Positions 53,868 through 62,165 of a DNA stretch of 64,000 nucleotides are shown one piece after another. Position numbers and translations under genes: made by a program. Position 1 is the first letter of the stretch. Each line of letters starts with the position of its first letter. This DNA is from Comamonadaceae bacterium 2FH (GTDB taxonomy: Bacteria; Pseudomonadota; Gammaproteobacteria; Burkholderiales; Burkholderiaceae_C). The DNA is taken from the NCBI GenBank assembly GCA_005503335.1, contig SCMQ01000001.1, positions 186,001-250,000 on the forward strand, written 5' to 3'. Under the pieces are notes generated by a model. That model saw only the letters and a list, made by a program, of their open reading frames with translations, did no database searches and was not told where the DNA came from.

Positions 53868-54755
53868 TCAATACGGCCGCGGCGCGCGCTGCTCGCACTC
53901 GCGCACCGGCAGCGTCATGCCACCGACGCGCTCGATCTCGATGCGCACCTCGTCGCCGGCAACCAAGGGGCCCACGCCTTCCGGCGTTCCGGTGGCGATC
54001 ACGTCACCGGGCTCCAGCGTCAGCACCGACGAGACCAGCTCGATCAGCTCCGCGATTCCCACGATCATCTCGCTCGTGTTGGCGTCCTGCTTCAGTTCAC
54101 CGTTGACCCACAGCTGGTTCTTCAGCGAACCGGGGTCCGCGACTTCGTCGGCCGTCACGATCCACGGGCCGAGGGGGGTGAACGTCTCGAACGACTTGCG
54201 CATCGAACGCTCTTCCTCGGCAACGCCCTTTTCGATGCGCAGGGTGGCATCGATCAGGCACGAATAGCCGAAGACGTACTCCATCGCCTGCGCCCGTGGC
54301 ACGTTACGCGCTCTTCTTCCGATAATCACCGCGAGCTCCGACTCGTGGTCGAAGCGGCGTTGGGAGCCCTTGGGCAGCAGCAGGGAACCGCCGGCGCCGA
54401 CGAGGGAGCCGGGTGCCTTGAGGAAGAAACCCTGTTCGCGCGCGGAGCGTCCGCCTTTCGTGACTGTGCGCTCGCCGAGTTCACCGATGTGCTTGCGGTA
54501 GTTGGCGGGCGCCGCGAAGACGTGCTGGGGGGCGGGATTCGCAGGCAGCAGTTTCACGGAAGACAGCGGCAGCGCCCACCCCGAGATCCGGAAGTCGGCG
54601 AACTTGGGGCGCAGCTCGGCCCAGTGGCTCACGAGCCAGTTTACGCGCTGGCAGGGCAGTTGCGACAGGAACTCGGGCAACGCCGAGGTCATGTCGTGGA
54701 CGGTGTCGCCGTCGACGACGCCGATGCGGTAATCGTCGAAAGATGCAATCTTCAT
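53868..54755 (-). CDS. fumarylacetoacetate hydrolase-family protein
   Basis: A protein of 295 residues with the FAH catalytic domain: GFFLKAPGSLVGAG, FDHESELAVIIGRRARNV (metal-binding acidic residues), KSFETFTPLGPWIVTADEV and ATGTPEGVGPLVAGDEV. In gentisate routes such enzymes hydrolyse fumaryl- or maleylpyruvate to pyruvate plus a C4 diacid. It follows the ring-cleavage dioxygenase by 10 bases. A second FAH gene in the other module at 60609-61490 is related but clearly different. Confidence 0.93.
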   Translation of the reverse strand: MKIASFDDYRIGVVDGDTVHDMTSALPEFLSQLPCQRVNWLVSHWAELRPKFADFRISGWALPLSSVKLLPANPAPQHVFAAPANYRKHIGELGERTVTKGGRSAREQGFFLKAPGSLVGAGGSLLLPKGSQRRFDHESELAVIIGRRARNVPRAQAMEYVFGYSCLIDATLRIEKGVAEEERSMRKSFETFTPLGPWIVTADEVADPGSLKNQLWVNGELKQDANTSEMIVGIAELIELVSSVLTLEPGDVIATGTPEGVGPLVAGDEVRIEIERVGGMTLPVRECEQRAPRPY

Positions 54756-54765
54756 CGTGGGAGGC

Positions 54766-55842
54766 TCAAAGGAGTTGTTGATGTCCGCCGTTGTCGGCGA
54801 GGGCTTCTTCGAAGTAGTACCCGAGCGCCGACATGGCAGGGAAGTCGTTCACCTGGAACAGCTGCGCGTCCTCGGTCGAGCGATTCAGGTGCTCGTGCCA
54901 GGCCCAGGGCTTGATGGCGAGGAAGTCGCCGGCATTCCAGTCGTAGGCCTGGCCGTCCACAATGCTGGTGCCGCGCCCGCGCATCACGTAGTAGAGCTTG
55001 CTGCCGGTATGGCGGCGCGCCTGCGTGTGCACGCCGGGCCGCAGCCTCTGCAGGCGCATGCCCATCGCGCTCATGAGCGGTCCGCCGTTGGTCGGATTGC
55101 GGTACTCCAGCACCACGTCATCGAACGGATCCGCCGGCACCCCGGCCGCCTGCTCCAGCGCCGCCTCCGCGACGGCGCGCGGATAGGCGAGCAGCGGATT
55201 CGCCGATCCGCTCGGCCGAGCGCCAGGCGGGCTCATCAGGCCGCTGCCGTAGCGCCGCCAGGAGCTGTCCGGCACGGGATTGACTTTCTGCTGCAGTTCC
55301 TGTGATGGCTCGAAGAAGGTCGCGTGCATCGCCCGCACCAGCGAGATGTCCAGCACGTCCAGCCAGACCATCGGCGTATCGCCGTGATACTCGTGATCGT
55401 GCCACATCATGCTGGGGGTGAGCACGAGGTCGCCCTCGTTCATCGGGTAGCGCTCGCCGTTGACCGTGGTCGTGGCGCCGCTGCCCTTCATGATGAAGCG
55501 GAAGGCGTTCGCGGTATGGCGATGGTTGCTGGCGATTTCGCCGGGCAGGATCACCTGGATCGAGGCCCAGAAGGTGTGCGTCGTGCCGTACGGAAGGCCC
55601 GGGTTGTGCAGCCGCAGCGTGCGCCGCGTGCCTCCCGGCTCCAGCGCAAGCTGCTTGCCGAGCCGATCGAGCAGCGGCTCGAGGTCGGTCCACTTCCAGT
55701 GCACCGTCTGCATCGCCGACTGCGGCGTGCGCGTAAAAAGCGGCGGATCGTCCGGCTGCTGCACGCGGCAGTTGTACTTCGCGAGATCTTCCTTCAGCGC
55801 CCGGCGGGCAGCTTCGTCGATCATGGTTTGTTGTCGGGCCAT
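54766..55842 (-). CDS. gentisate 1,2-dioxygenase-like bicupin ring-cleavage dioxygenase (module 1)
   Basis: A protein of 358 residues from the ATG at 55840-55842. The N-terminal cupin has VILPGEIASNHRHTANAFRF with the iron-binding histidines and DLVLTPSMMWHDHEYHGDTP; the C-terminal cupin has KLYYVMRGRGTSIVDGQ and FLAIKPWAWHEHLNRS. It opens the ring of gentisate or a close relative (salicylate, 1-hydroxy-2-naphthoate or hydroquinone-type acids) with O2. It differs strongly from the module 2 enzyme and from the fragment at 24105, so the three are not recent duplicates. It lies five bases after the hydroxylase gene. Confidence 0.9.
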   Translation of the reverse strand: MARQQTMIDEAARRALKEDLAKYNCRVQQPDDPPLFTRTPQSAMQTVHWKWTDLEPLLDRLGKQLALEPGGTRRTLRLHNPGLPYGTTHTFWASIQVILPGEIASNHRHTANAFRFIMKGSGATTTVNGERYPMNEGDLVLTPSMMWHDHEYHGDTPMVWLDVLDISLVRAMHATFFEPSQELQQKVNPVPDSSWRRYGSGLMSPPGARPSGSANPLLAYPRAVAEAALEQAAGVPADPFDDVVLEYRNPTNGGPLMSAMGMRLQRLRPGVHTQARRHTGSKLYYVMRGRGTSIVDGQAYDWNAGDFLAIKPWAWHEHLNRSTEDAQLFQVNDFPAMSALGYYFEEALADNGGHQQLL

Positions 55843-55847
55843 TGACT

Positions 55848-57521
55848 TCAAGCCTCCGCGATCACAGCGTCGTAGGAAATCGGCGGCCGCTCGCCCGCGA
55901 CCGCCCCGCGCACGGTGGCGACCAGGGTCGCGACGTCTTCGGGGAGGGCGTCAGCGCGCCACGCCACTTGCCCGTCCGGGCGCACCAGCACCAGCCGGCG
56001 TTCATAGAGCTTTTCGACGGTCTCGCCCACGAGGTCGACCACTCGCAGCGGCAGCGGCACCCTGGCGGCCGCTTCACGAAGCCGGTCGACCGCTGGCGGA
56101 TTCGCGCCCAAACGCAGCAGCACGAACCCCTGGCCGAACAGGTCCAGCGTCGACTTGCCTTCGGCGATCCAGGCGTGCGGCGCGCGGGAACCCGGCCGCG
56201 CCGTCGGCGTGTAGCTCGAGGTTTGAAGCGGGGGGGGCGGCGTTCCGTCCGGCACCACGATGGGCGAACCTTCATAGACATAGCCGAGGTGTATGCCGAT
56301 GGAGAACCACTCGCGCCGCATCATTTCCGTATACCGCTGTCCGTATTCGCGCCGCGCGGCCTCTGCCGCGGGATCGCTGCTGTCGAACATGCGCGGATCC
56401 GGCTGCAGGATGCGCGGCGACAGCATGCGCCGCAGGTTCTCGGTGGCCTCGCCCACGTTGCGGACTGCAACCGGGAGCTGTTCCACTTCGTAGCTGTCCA
56501 GCAGATGTTCACCGCCCCAACCTTCGATGACGGCAGCCAGCTTCCACGAAAGGTTGACCGCGTCGAGCAGGCCGGTGTTCATGCCGAAGCCGCCCGTGGG
56601 CGAGGTGAGGTGGGCGGCGTCGCCGGCGATGAAGGCACGGCCCTTGCAGTACTGCCGCGCCACCAGCTGGCGCCTCACCCACGGCAGCATGGAGAGGATC
56701 TCGAATTCAAATGGCCTGCCCACGGCACGAATGATCGCGGCTCGCGCTTCCGCCTCGGTCAGCGTGCGCTTGTCCGCGTCGCCGATCAGGGAGAACCTCC
56801 ACTGGTCGCGCCCGTTGATGGCGACCAGCGTGGCCCAGGTGCCTTCCGGTCCGATGAAGATGAACCGGTAGCCCGGCTTCTTGTCGTGCAGTTGCTCCAG
56901 GTTGTCGCAGCGGAAGATGATGTTGGTGGTGTAGGTGAGCACCGCCTCGCCCACCATCTCGATACCCAGTTGCTGCCGAACGATGCTGGCGCCGCCGTCG
57001 CAGCCGACCAGGTAGTCGGCCCGCACCGTGCGCGTCTCGCCGGTGCGAACGTCGCGCACCCGTGCCACCACGCCGTCGCCTTTGTCGTCGAAGTCCAGCA
57101 GTTCCGTGTTGAACTCGAGGGAGACGCAAGGGGAGCGGCGGGCGAAGCGCTGCAGCACGGGGTCGAAGAAGTTCTGCGGGCAGCGCTCGCGCTTCTGCGG
57201 GCTGTGCACCGGGGGCTTTTCCTGGCTGATGGCGGGAAATGGCTCGCGCCCGAATTCGTAGCCGTTGAGGTCGGTGACCCACGCGCAGTCCTGCGGGTAG
57301 TCACGGTTGTAGCCCGCCGACTCGACCCAGTCGACGATGCCCCAGCGGCGACAGAACTCCATGGACCGGATGCCGACCATATCCATTTTCGGCTGGGCAA
57401 CGGTGCCGTCGCCCTTCTCGACCAAGGTGCAGGAGATGCCGCGCCAACCGAGATCGCCGGCCAGCGCCAATCCGATGGGGCCGCCGCCGATGATGAGGAC
57501 TGAGGAGGAGGAATTCGCCAT
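55848..57521 (-). CDS. FAD-dependent aromatic hydroxylase (PheA/TfdB family)
   Basis: A protein of 557 residues, the first gene of its operon. FAD motif LIIGGGPIGLALAGDLGWRG, the DG motif LVGCDGGASIVRQQLG and the GD motif FIAGDAAHLTSPTGGFGMNT are all present; a thioredoxin-like C-terminal domain follows residue ~430. PheA/TfdB-family enzymes ortho-hydroxylate phenols and substituted phenols or hydroxybenzoates with NADPH. With the next gene being a gentisate-type dioxygenase, it probably makes the dihydroxy ring-cleavage substrate. Three GntR-type operators lie 23-62 bases upstream. Confidence 0.92.
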   Translation of the reverse strand: MANSSSSVLIIGGGPIGLALAGDLGWRGISCTLVEKGDGTVAQPKMDMVGIRSMEFCRRWGIVDWVESAGYNRDYPQDCAWVTDLNGYEFGREPFPAISQEKPPVHSPQKRERCPQNFFDPVLQRFARRSPCVSLEFNTELLDFDDKGDGVVARVRDVRTGETRTVRADYLVGCDGGASIVRQQLGIEMVGEAVLTYTTNIIFRCDNLEQLHDKKPGYRFIFIGPEGTWATLVAINGRDQWRFSLIGDADKRTLTEAEARAAIIRAVGRPFEFEILSMLPWVRRQLVARQYCKGRAFIAGDAAHLTSPTGGFGMNTGLLDAVNLSWKLAAVIEGWGGEHLLDSYEVEQLPVAVRNVGEATENLRRMLSPRILQPDPRMFDSSDPAAEAARREYGQRYTEMMRREWFSIGIHLGYVYEGSPIVVPDGTPPPPLQTSSYTPTARPGSRAPHAWIAEGKSTLDLFGQGFVLLRLGANPPAVDRLREAAARVPLPLRVVDLVGETVEKLYERRLVLVRPDGQVAWRADALPEDVATLVATVRGAVAGERPPISYDAVIAEA

Positions 57522-57543
57522 GGTAGTGAAGCGGGTAAAAAAA

Positions 57544-57583
57544 ATGGTCAGACCATGTTGGTCAGACCAAGATGGTAGGACCA
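57544..57583. promoter_or_regulatory. three tandem FadR/GntR-type operators
   Basis: ATGGTCAGACCAT (57544-57556), TTGGTCAGACCAA (57558-57570) and TGGTAGGACCA (57573-57583) share TGGT-N3-ACCA. Their centres are at 57550, 57564 and 57578, exactly 14 bp apart. The spacing is not a whole helical turn, so adjacent dimers would bind on rotated faces. They lie upstream of the module 1 hydroxylase. Confidence 0.88.
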
Positions 57584-57736
57584 GGTCGGCAAAAGCGCAA
57601 ATCCCGAGTCGGCGGCTGGGTTATTGGCACGACCACGGCCGCATGAGAGCCATCCGGATGGGCCATGCGTCGGCCGCGTGGATTCTTCTTCTCCGATGCG
57701 CATGCGCGTTATAGGCGCAGCAGCAAACCCGCAAGT

Positions 57737-58300
57737 TCATGCTGTTACGTGCTTGAGGCGCAAGCGATGGCCCCCAGCGCGGGGCTGCGAGTCGCGCAGA
57801 TACCAGTTCAGGAACGTCAGCGTGCGGGTCCACGCCTCGCGTGCCGGTAGGCGGGCCTGAAATCCTCGTCGAACGCGTGGGGCGCGCCCGCGTAGCGGAG
57901 CAGTTCGGAGGTGCGTCCATGCGCGTCGAGGGCGCTCTCGAGCGCGTCGACGTCGGCGGGCGGAACGAATCAGTCGACCGAGCCGTAATGTGAGAGCTCC
58001 AGCGGCTCGATCGGCTTGCGGCTCGAGAGGGTGCGATAGCGCAGCCCGTCCCACCTGGCAGCCAGCCAGTAGCGCTTAACTGCCGCCGATGCAGAAGCCC
58101 AGCGCGCCGACGCTGACCGCGTTCTGGTTCTGCAGCTTCCGCACGACCGCTTGAACCTGCTGCAGGACTCGACCGTCTTCGACCTGATCGACTGCGGCCA
58201 GGATCTTCTGCGGGGAAGAAAGATCCGGCGCCGCGCCGCCTTCGAAGTCGTTCACGGTTTCGGTCGGCCATCCGGCCCCGCCCAAGCGCCGTGCCAGAAG
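57737..58300 (-). pseudogene. dienelactone hydrolase-family remnant
   Basis: The minus strand has KILAAVDQVEDGRVLQQVQA and VSVGALGFCIGGS, the cysteine nucleophile region of dienelactone hydrolases. A stop follows where Tyr is expected. After several frame changes the C-terminal region reappears as FVPPADVDALESALDAHGRT, ELLRYAGAPHAFDEDF and RTLTFLNWYLRDS. The N-terminal third is missing. It lies between two divergent ring-cleavage operons and is an old, decayed gene. Confidence 0.8.
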
Positions 58301-58361
58301 GCTGACCCGCCGTTGGACCGAGGGAAGACCCTATGGTCAGATCCAGCGACGCAAGATACAA

Positions 58362-58397
58362 ACCGGTGGGTCGGTATTTAAAAACCGACGGGTCGGC
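58362..58397. promoter_or_regulatory. two TetR-type operators upstream of module 2
   Basis: ACCGGTGGGTCGGT (58362-58375) and ACCGACGGGTCGGC (58384-58397) are direct repeats 22 bp apart, two helical turns. The second is itself a palindrome (CCGAC-GG-GTCGG). AT-rich ATTTAAAA lies between them and could hold a promoter element. The TetR gene at 61491-62165 in the same operon is the likely binder. Confidence 0.78.
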
Positions 58398-58435
58398 AAC
58401 TAACCGGGCGCTGAAGGGGCCCGTGAACCAAGGTC

Positions 58436-59404
58436 ATGAATTCTTCCTCTGCCACATCTGTTCTGCCCTGCATTCGCGACCTCGACGAACTCATCGAGAC
58501 CATCGACGCGAAAAACTGCACGCCTGGCTGGATAGACCGTGCCCATCCGCTGATGTGGCCGCGCCCGCAGTCCTCGTTCGTGCCGGTGCACTGGCGCTAT
58601 GCCGAGATCCGGCCCGCGCTCGTCGCCGCCGGCAGGCTGATCGGGACGGATCTGGCAGATCGACGCAATTTCGTGTTGCGCAATCCAGTTGCAGGCAATG
58701 ATTTCGCCACCACGCGAACCCTCGTCGGCGCGTACCAGTCGATCCTTCCTGGCGAGCGAGCACGCTCCCACCGTCATTCCGCGAACGCGCTGCGCATCAT
58801 CATCGAGGCGCGCGGTTCGTACTCCGTCGTGAACGGCAAACGTCACTTGATGGAAAGCGGCGACATCGTGCTGACGCCGGGCGGTTGCTGGCACGGGCAT
58901 GGCCACGACGGCTCCGAACAGGCCTTTTGGTTCGACTGCCTCGACCTGCCCCTGGTGCACCTGCTGGAACCCATGACGGCGGAGGAGCATCCGGATCAGT
59001 GGGAAGCCGACGCACAGGAGGAGTCCGCTTCGCCGATGCGCATCTCCCATCACAGTCTGCTGGCCCGTCTGGGGTCTGCCGAAGCCGCCGACCCGTACTT
59101 CGGGCGCACCGTCGAAGTCAGCTCTCCAGCGATGCGCACCGTCACGATCAAGGCGCACCAATGGCGAGCCGGGTGGAGCAACCGGCCCTACCGCCAGTAC
59201 GCGAACCAGATCTATGTGGTGCTGGGCGGAGCAGGCACCAGCGAGGTAGGCGACAGGCGTTTCGATTGGTCCTTCGGCGACGTGTTCGTCGCTCCGCTGG
59301 CGACGCGCATCGCGCATCGCATTCGCGAGGACGCCCTGCTGGTGGCGCTCAGTGACGAAGCGCTGATGAAGTTCTGCGGCTTCCACCAGCTGCAAGCCGC
59401 TTGA
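58436..59404 (+). CDS. gentisate 1,2-dioxygenase-like cupin dioxygenase (module 2)
   Basis: A protein of 322 residues. The N-terminal cupin carries YQSILPGERARSHRHSANAL with iron-binding histidines and DIVLTPGGCWHGHGHDGSE; the C-terminal cupin includes YRQYANQIYVVLGGAGTSEV and APLATRIAHRI. The N-terminal RRNFVLRNPVAGNDFATTRT corresponds to the [10 protein letters not shown] region of classical gentisate dioxygenases. It is shorter than the usual ~345-380 residues. It heads a plus-strand operon with a hydroxylase, an FAH hydrolase, TetR and Bug genes. Weak ribosome site (AAGG) before the ATG. Confidence 0.88.
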   Translation: MNSSSATSVLPCIRDLDELIETIDAKNCTPGWIDRAHPLMWPRPQSSFVPVHWRYAEIRPALVAAGRLIGTDLADRRNFVLRNPVAGNDFATTRTLVGAYQSILPGERARSHRHSANALRIIIEARGSYSVVNGKRHLMESGDIVLTPGGCWHGHGHDGSEQAFWFDCLDLPLVHLLEPMTAEEHPDQWEADAQEESASPMRISHHSLLARLGSAEAADPYFGRTVEVSSPAMRTVTIKAHQWRAGWSNRPYRQYANQIYVVLGGAGTSEVGDRRFDWSFGDVFVAPLATRIAHRIREDALLVALSDEALMKFCGFHQLQAA

Positions 59405-59415
59405 GGGAAAAGCAC

Positions 59416-60612
59416 ATGGACAAGCGCATGGAAGAGCCGCCGATCATTGTCGTCGGCGGCGGGCTGGGCGGCGTCGCCAGCGCGCTGGCCCTTGGGCAGC
59501 AGGGCCGGGCGGTGCGTCTCCTGGAGCAGTCAGCCGAAATCGCGCCGATCGGTTACGGGGTCCAGATCGGGCCGAATGTGCTGCCTGTCCTGGCGCGGCT
59601 CGGCCTCGCAGAGGAAGTGCGGAGCGCGGCCTATCTGCCGGATGACCTGCTGCTGCTGGATGCCTACTCTGGCCAGACGCTGTTCCGAATCCCGTTGAAG
59701 GGCGCAGCCTTCGAACAGCGGTTTGCGACTCCATACATTGCGATCCACCGGGTGGATCTGCACGAGATCCTGCTGCGTGCGTGCCGCCGATTGCCGAATA
59801 TCGACCTGAACCAGGCCACCACTGTCACGGGCTTCAGCCAGGACGGCAATTCCGTGCAGGTGCATGCTGCCGACGGCCGCACCATCACCGGATGCGCGCT
59901 CATCGCGGCGGACGGCCTGCGTTCCCGTTTGCGCGCGCAACTTCATCCGGCCGACACATGGCGGGATACAGGGTATGCCGCATACCGCACGATCATTTCC
60001 CGGGACGAGGCTCCCCAGAGCATGCGGAACCGGCGCGGCGTCACGATGCTGACGGCCGACGGGTTTCACGTCATCTATTACCCGCTGAGAGGCGGCAGCG
60101 AGATCAACATCGTCGGTGTATTCCAGGTGCCCGGCAGCAATGACGCGACTGAAGCTGCCCATCACGACCTGGTCAAGGCGGTCACGGCGCACGCGGTGCC
60201 GGAAGTCCATGACGTGGTGAGTGTGCTCAACCTGACCCGTCGCTGGTCGATCGCCGATCGCGAGCCTGTGCGGCGCTGGCACCAGGGACGCATGACGCTT
60301 CTGGGTGATGCCGCACATGCGACGCTGCAGTCGCTCGCCCAGGGAGCAGGCATGGCGCTGGAGGATGCCGTCACCCTCGGCGACCTGATGGCGGCCTACC
60401 CCGCCGACCCGGCGCGGGCCTTCGCGCAATTCGAGCGCGAGCGCTTTCTGCGCACCACCCGCGTGGTCCTGGAGTCACGCGCGCTGTGGACCATGTACCA
60501 CTGCGGGGGCCTGGAGGCGGAAGTGCGCAATCAGCAACTGCAGGAACGCACGCCCGAAGACTACTACCGCTGCCTCGAATGGCTGTGGCAGCCGAGGAAG
60601 GAAGCTCAATGA
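59416..60612 (+). CDS. FAD-dependent hydroxylase, 3-hydroxybenzoate 6-hydroxylase/salicylate hydroxylase family
   Basis: A protein of 398 residues; GAGGGAAA lies before the ATG at 59416. FAD motif IIVVGGGLGGVASALALGQQ, YGVQIGPNVLPVLARLG, the DG motif LIAADGLRSRLRAQLHP and the GD motif LLGDAAHATLQSLAQGAGMA are typical of single-component hydroxylases that act on 3-hydroxybenzoate or salicylate. In the operon with a gentisate-type dioxygenase, 3-hydroxybenzoate to gentisate is the simplest reaction. The stop overlaps the FAH start (ATGA). Confidence 0.92.
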   Translation: MDKRMEEPPIIVVGGGLGGVASALALGQQGRAVRLLEQSAEIAPIGYGVQIGPNVLPVLARLGLAEEVRSAAYLPDDLLLLDAYSGQTLFRIPLKGAAFEQRFATPYIAIHRVDLHEILLRACRRLPNIDLNQATTVTGFSQDGNSVQVHAADGRTITGCALIAADGLRSRLRAQLHPADTWRDTGYAAYRTIISRDEAPQSMRNRRGVTMLTADGFHVIYYPLRGGSEINIVGVFQVPGSNDATEAAHHDLVKAVTAHAVPEVHDVVSVLNLTRRWSIADREPVRRWHQGRMTLLGDAAHATLQSLAQGAGMALEDAVTLGDLMAAYPADPARAFAQFERERFLRTTRVVLESRALWTMYHCGGLEAEVRNQQLQERTPEDYYRCLEWLWQPRKEAQ

Positions 60613-61490
60613 AGTTGTGTCGATTCAACGGCGACCGCCTGGGACTCGTCGAGGGCGATCAGGTTCTCGACGTCACGGCCGCACTCGATGTGCTGCCGCC
60701 GGTGCGTTGGCCGGTTCCGCTCGGCGATCCGCTGGTGAAGCACCTTGATTCCCTCGTTGCCGCGGTCCAGCGCGTGCGAGGCACTGCCAAGCGGCTGCCG
60801 CTCTCTGCAGTGCTCCTGAACAGCCCCCTCACGAACCCCAGCAAAGTGATGGCCGCACCGGCCAACTATCGCCTGCACGTGGAACAGGACACGAAGGATG
60901 CCGGCGTCGACCAAGGCGTCCACCGCAAGGCCCTCGAGGGCGTGGAGCGGCCGACCGAGACATACGGCCTGTTCCTCAAGGCGACGTCCGCGATCGTGGG
61001 CCCTGCGGAGGGGGTGCAGGTGATCCTTCCGGAGCGTCGCACCGACCACGAGGTCGAGCTGGCCGTGGTGATCGGAAAGCCAGGCCATTCGATCTCCCGT
61101 GCCGAAGCGATGAATCACGTCGCGGGGTACTGCATCGGCATGGACATGACCGTGCGCGGAGCCGAAGACCGCAGCTTCCGCAAGTCCCCGGACAGCTACA
61201 CCGTGCTCGGCCCCTGGCTCGTCACCGCGGACGAAGTTCCCGACCCGCACGCGCTGACCCTCTCGCTCTGGGTGAATGGGCAAAGGCGCCAGCACAGTTC
61301 CACGGGTGCGATGACGGTGGACATTCCTGACCTGATCGCGATCGCTTCGTCTATGTACACCCTGCACCCGGGCGATGTGATTCTGACCGGTACGCCCGAA
61401 GGCGTCGGCCCCGTCCTGCCTGGAGACGTGGTGCGGGTCGCGTGTGAACCGCTTGGAGAAATGACCTTCAACGTCTCTGCACATGGATAG
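60609..61490 (+). CDS. fumarylacetoacetate hydrolase-family protein (module 2)
   Basis: A protein of 293 residues from the ATG at 60609 (a longer upstream frame lies within the hydroxylase gene). FAH motifs: KVMAAPANYRLHVEQDTKDA, TYGLFLKATSAIVGPAEGV, RTDHEVELAVVIGKPGHSIS, YTVLGPWLVTADEVPDP and LTGTPEGVGPVLPGDVV. It would hydrolyse the fumaryl- or maleylpyruvate-type product of the operon's dioxygenase. Stop and next ATG are directly adjacent. Confidence 0.92.
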   Translation: MKLCRFNGDRLGLVEGDQVLDVTAALDVLPPVRWPVPLGDPLVKHLDSLVAAVQRVRGTAKRLPLSAVLLNSPLTNPSKVMAAPANYRLHVEQDTKDAGVDQGVHRKALEGVERPTETYGLFLKATSAIVGPAEGVQVILPERRTDHEVELAVVIGKPGHSISRAEAMNHVAGYCIGMDMTVRGAEDRSFRKSPDSYTVLGPWLVTADEVPDPHALTLSLWVNGQRRQHSSTGAMTVDIPDLIAIASSMYTLHPGDVILTGTPEGVGPVLPGDVVRVACEPLGEMTFNVSAHG

Positions 61491-62165
61491 ATGACCATGA
61501 AAAAGCCACAACAGGCAGCCGAGAGGCCGCGGCGACACCGGACGCAGGCAGAGCGGACCCAGGAAACGCAGGAAAGTCTGATCTGCTCCGCGATCGAACT
61601 GCTGAAGAAGCGCCGGTACGCGGGCTTGCGCACCTCGGACGTCGCGGAGCACGCCGGGGTTTCCAAAGGGGCCGCGACGCACCACTTCCAAACAAAGGAC
61701 TCACTGGTGCTGCGTGCCCTCGAGGAGATGTATCGCTACACGCAGCAGCGGGCACTCAACCGTCTCGCCAGCGCCGGCCTCGCCACGGACAAGCTGCTGG
61801 AAGCCATGGTGGAGGACAGCAAGGCCTTCTTTCTGAGCGACGATTTCCTGCTGTCGCTCGACCTCGTGATGGTCGCCCCCGATTCGGAGCTCGGCGCCGC
61901 AGTCAAGGAACTGGCCCGCGCCTACCGCATTCCTGTCGAGCAGGCCTGGATCGACGCCCTGCTGCGTGCCGGCCATCGCCGGCAAGACGCGGAGAACGTC
62001 GTCCGCCTCACGTTTGCGGTTGCACGTGGTTCCGGTATCCGCCAATTGATCGCAGGTCCCGAAGCGGCCGCCGACAGCCTGATGGACACCTGGCTCGAGA
62101 TGGCCGGATCGATGCTGCGCACGACGCCGATCACTTCACCTCCACAAGGACTCGAGGAGACATGA
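61491..62165 (+). CDS. TetR-family transcriptional regulator
   Basis: A protein of 224 residues. A basic N-terminal arm (PRRHRTQAERTQETQESLIC) precedes the TetR helix-turn-helix (LRTSDVAEHAGVSKGAATHH, FQTKDSL). The C-terminal helical domain is about 150 residues. It is embedded in the module 2 operon and should autoregulate it by the twin sites at 58362-58397, released by the aromatic substrate or a CoA/acid intermediate. Confidence 0.92.
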   Translation: MTMKKPQQAAERPRRHRTQAERTQETQESLICSAIELLKKRRYAGLRTSDVAEHAGVSKGAATHHFQTKDSLVLRALEEMYRYTQQRALNRLASAGLATDKLLEAMVEDSKAFFLSDDFLLSLDLVMVAPDSELGAAVKELARAYRIPVEQAWIDALLRAGHRRQDAENVVRLTFAVARGSGIRQLIAGPEAAADSLMDTWLEMAGSMLRTTPITSPPQGLEET

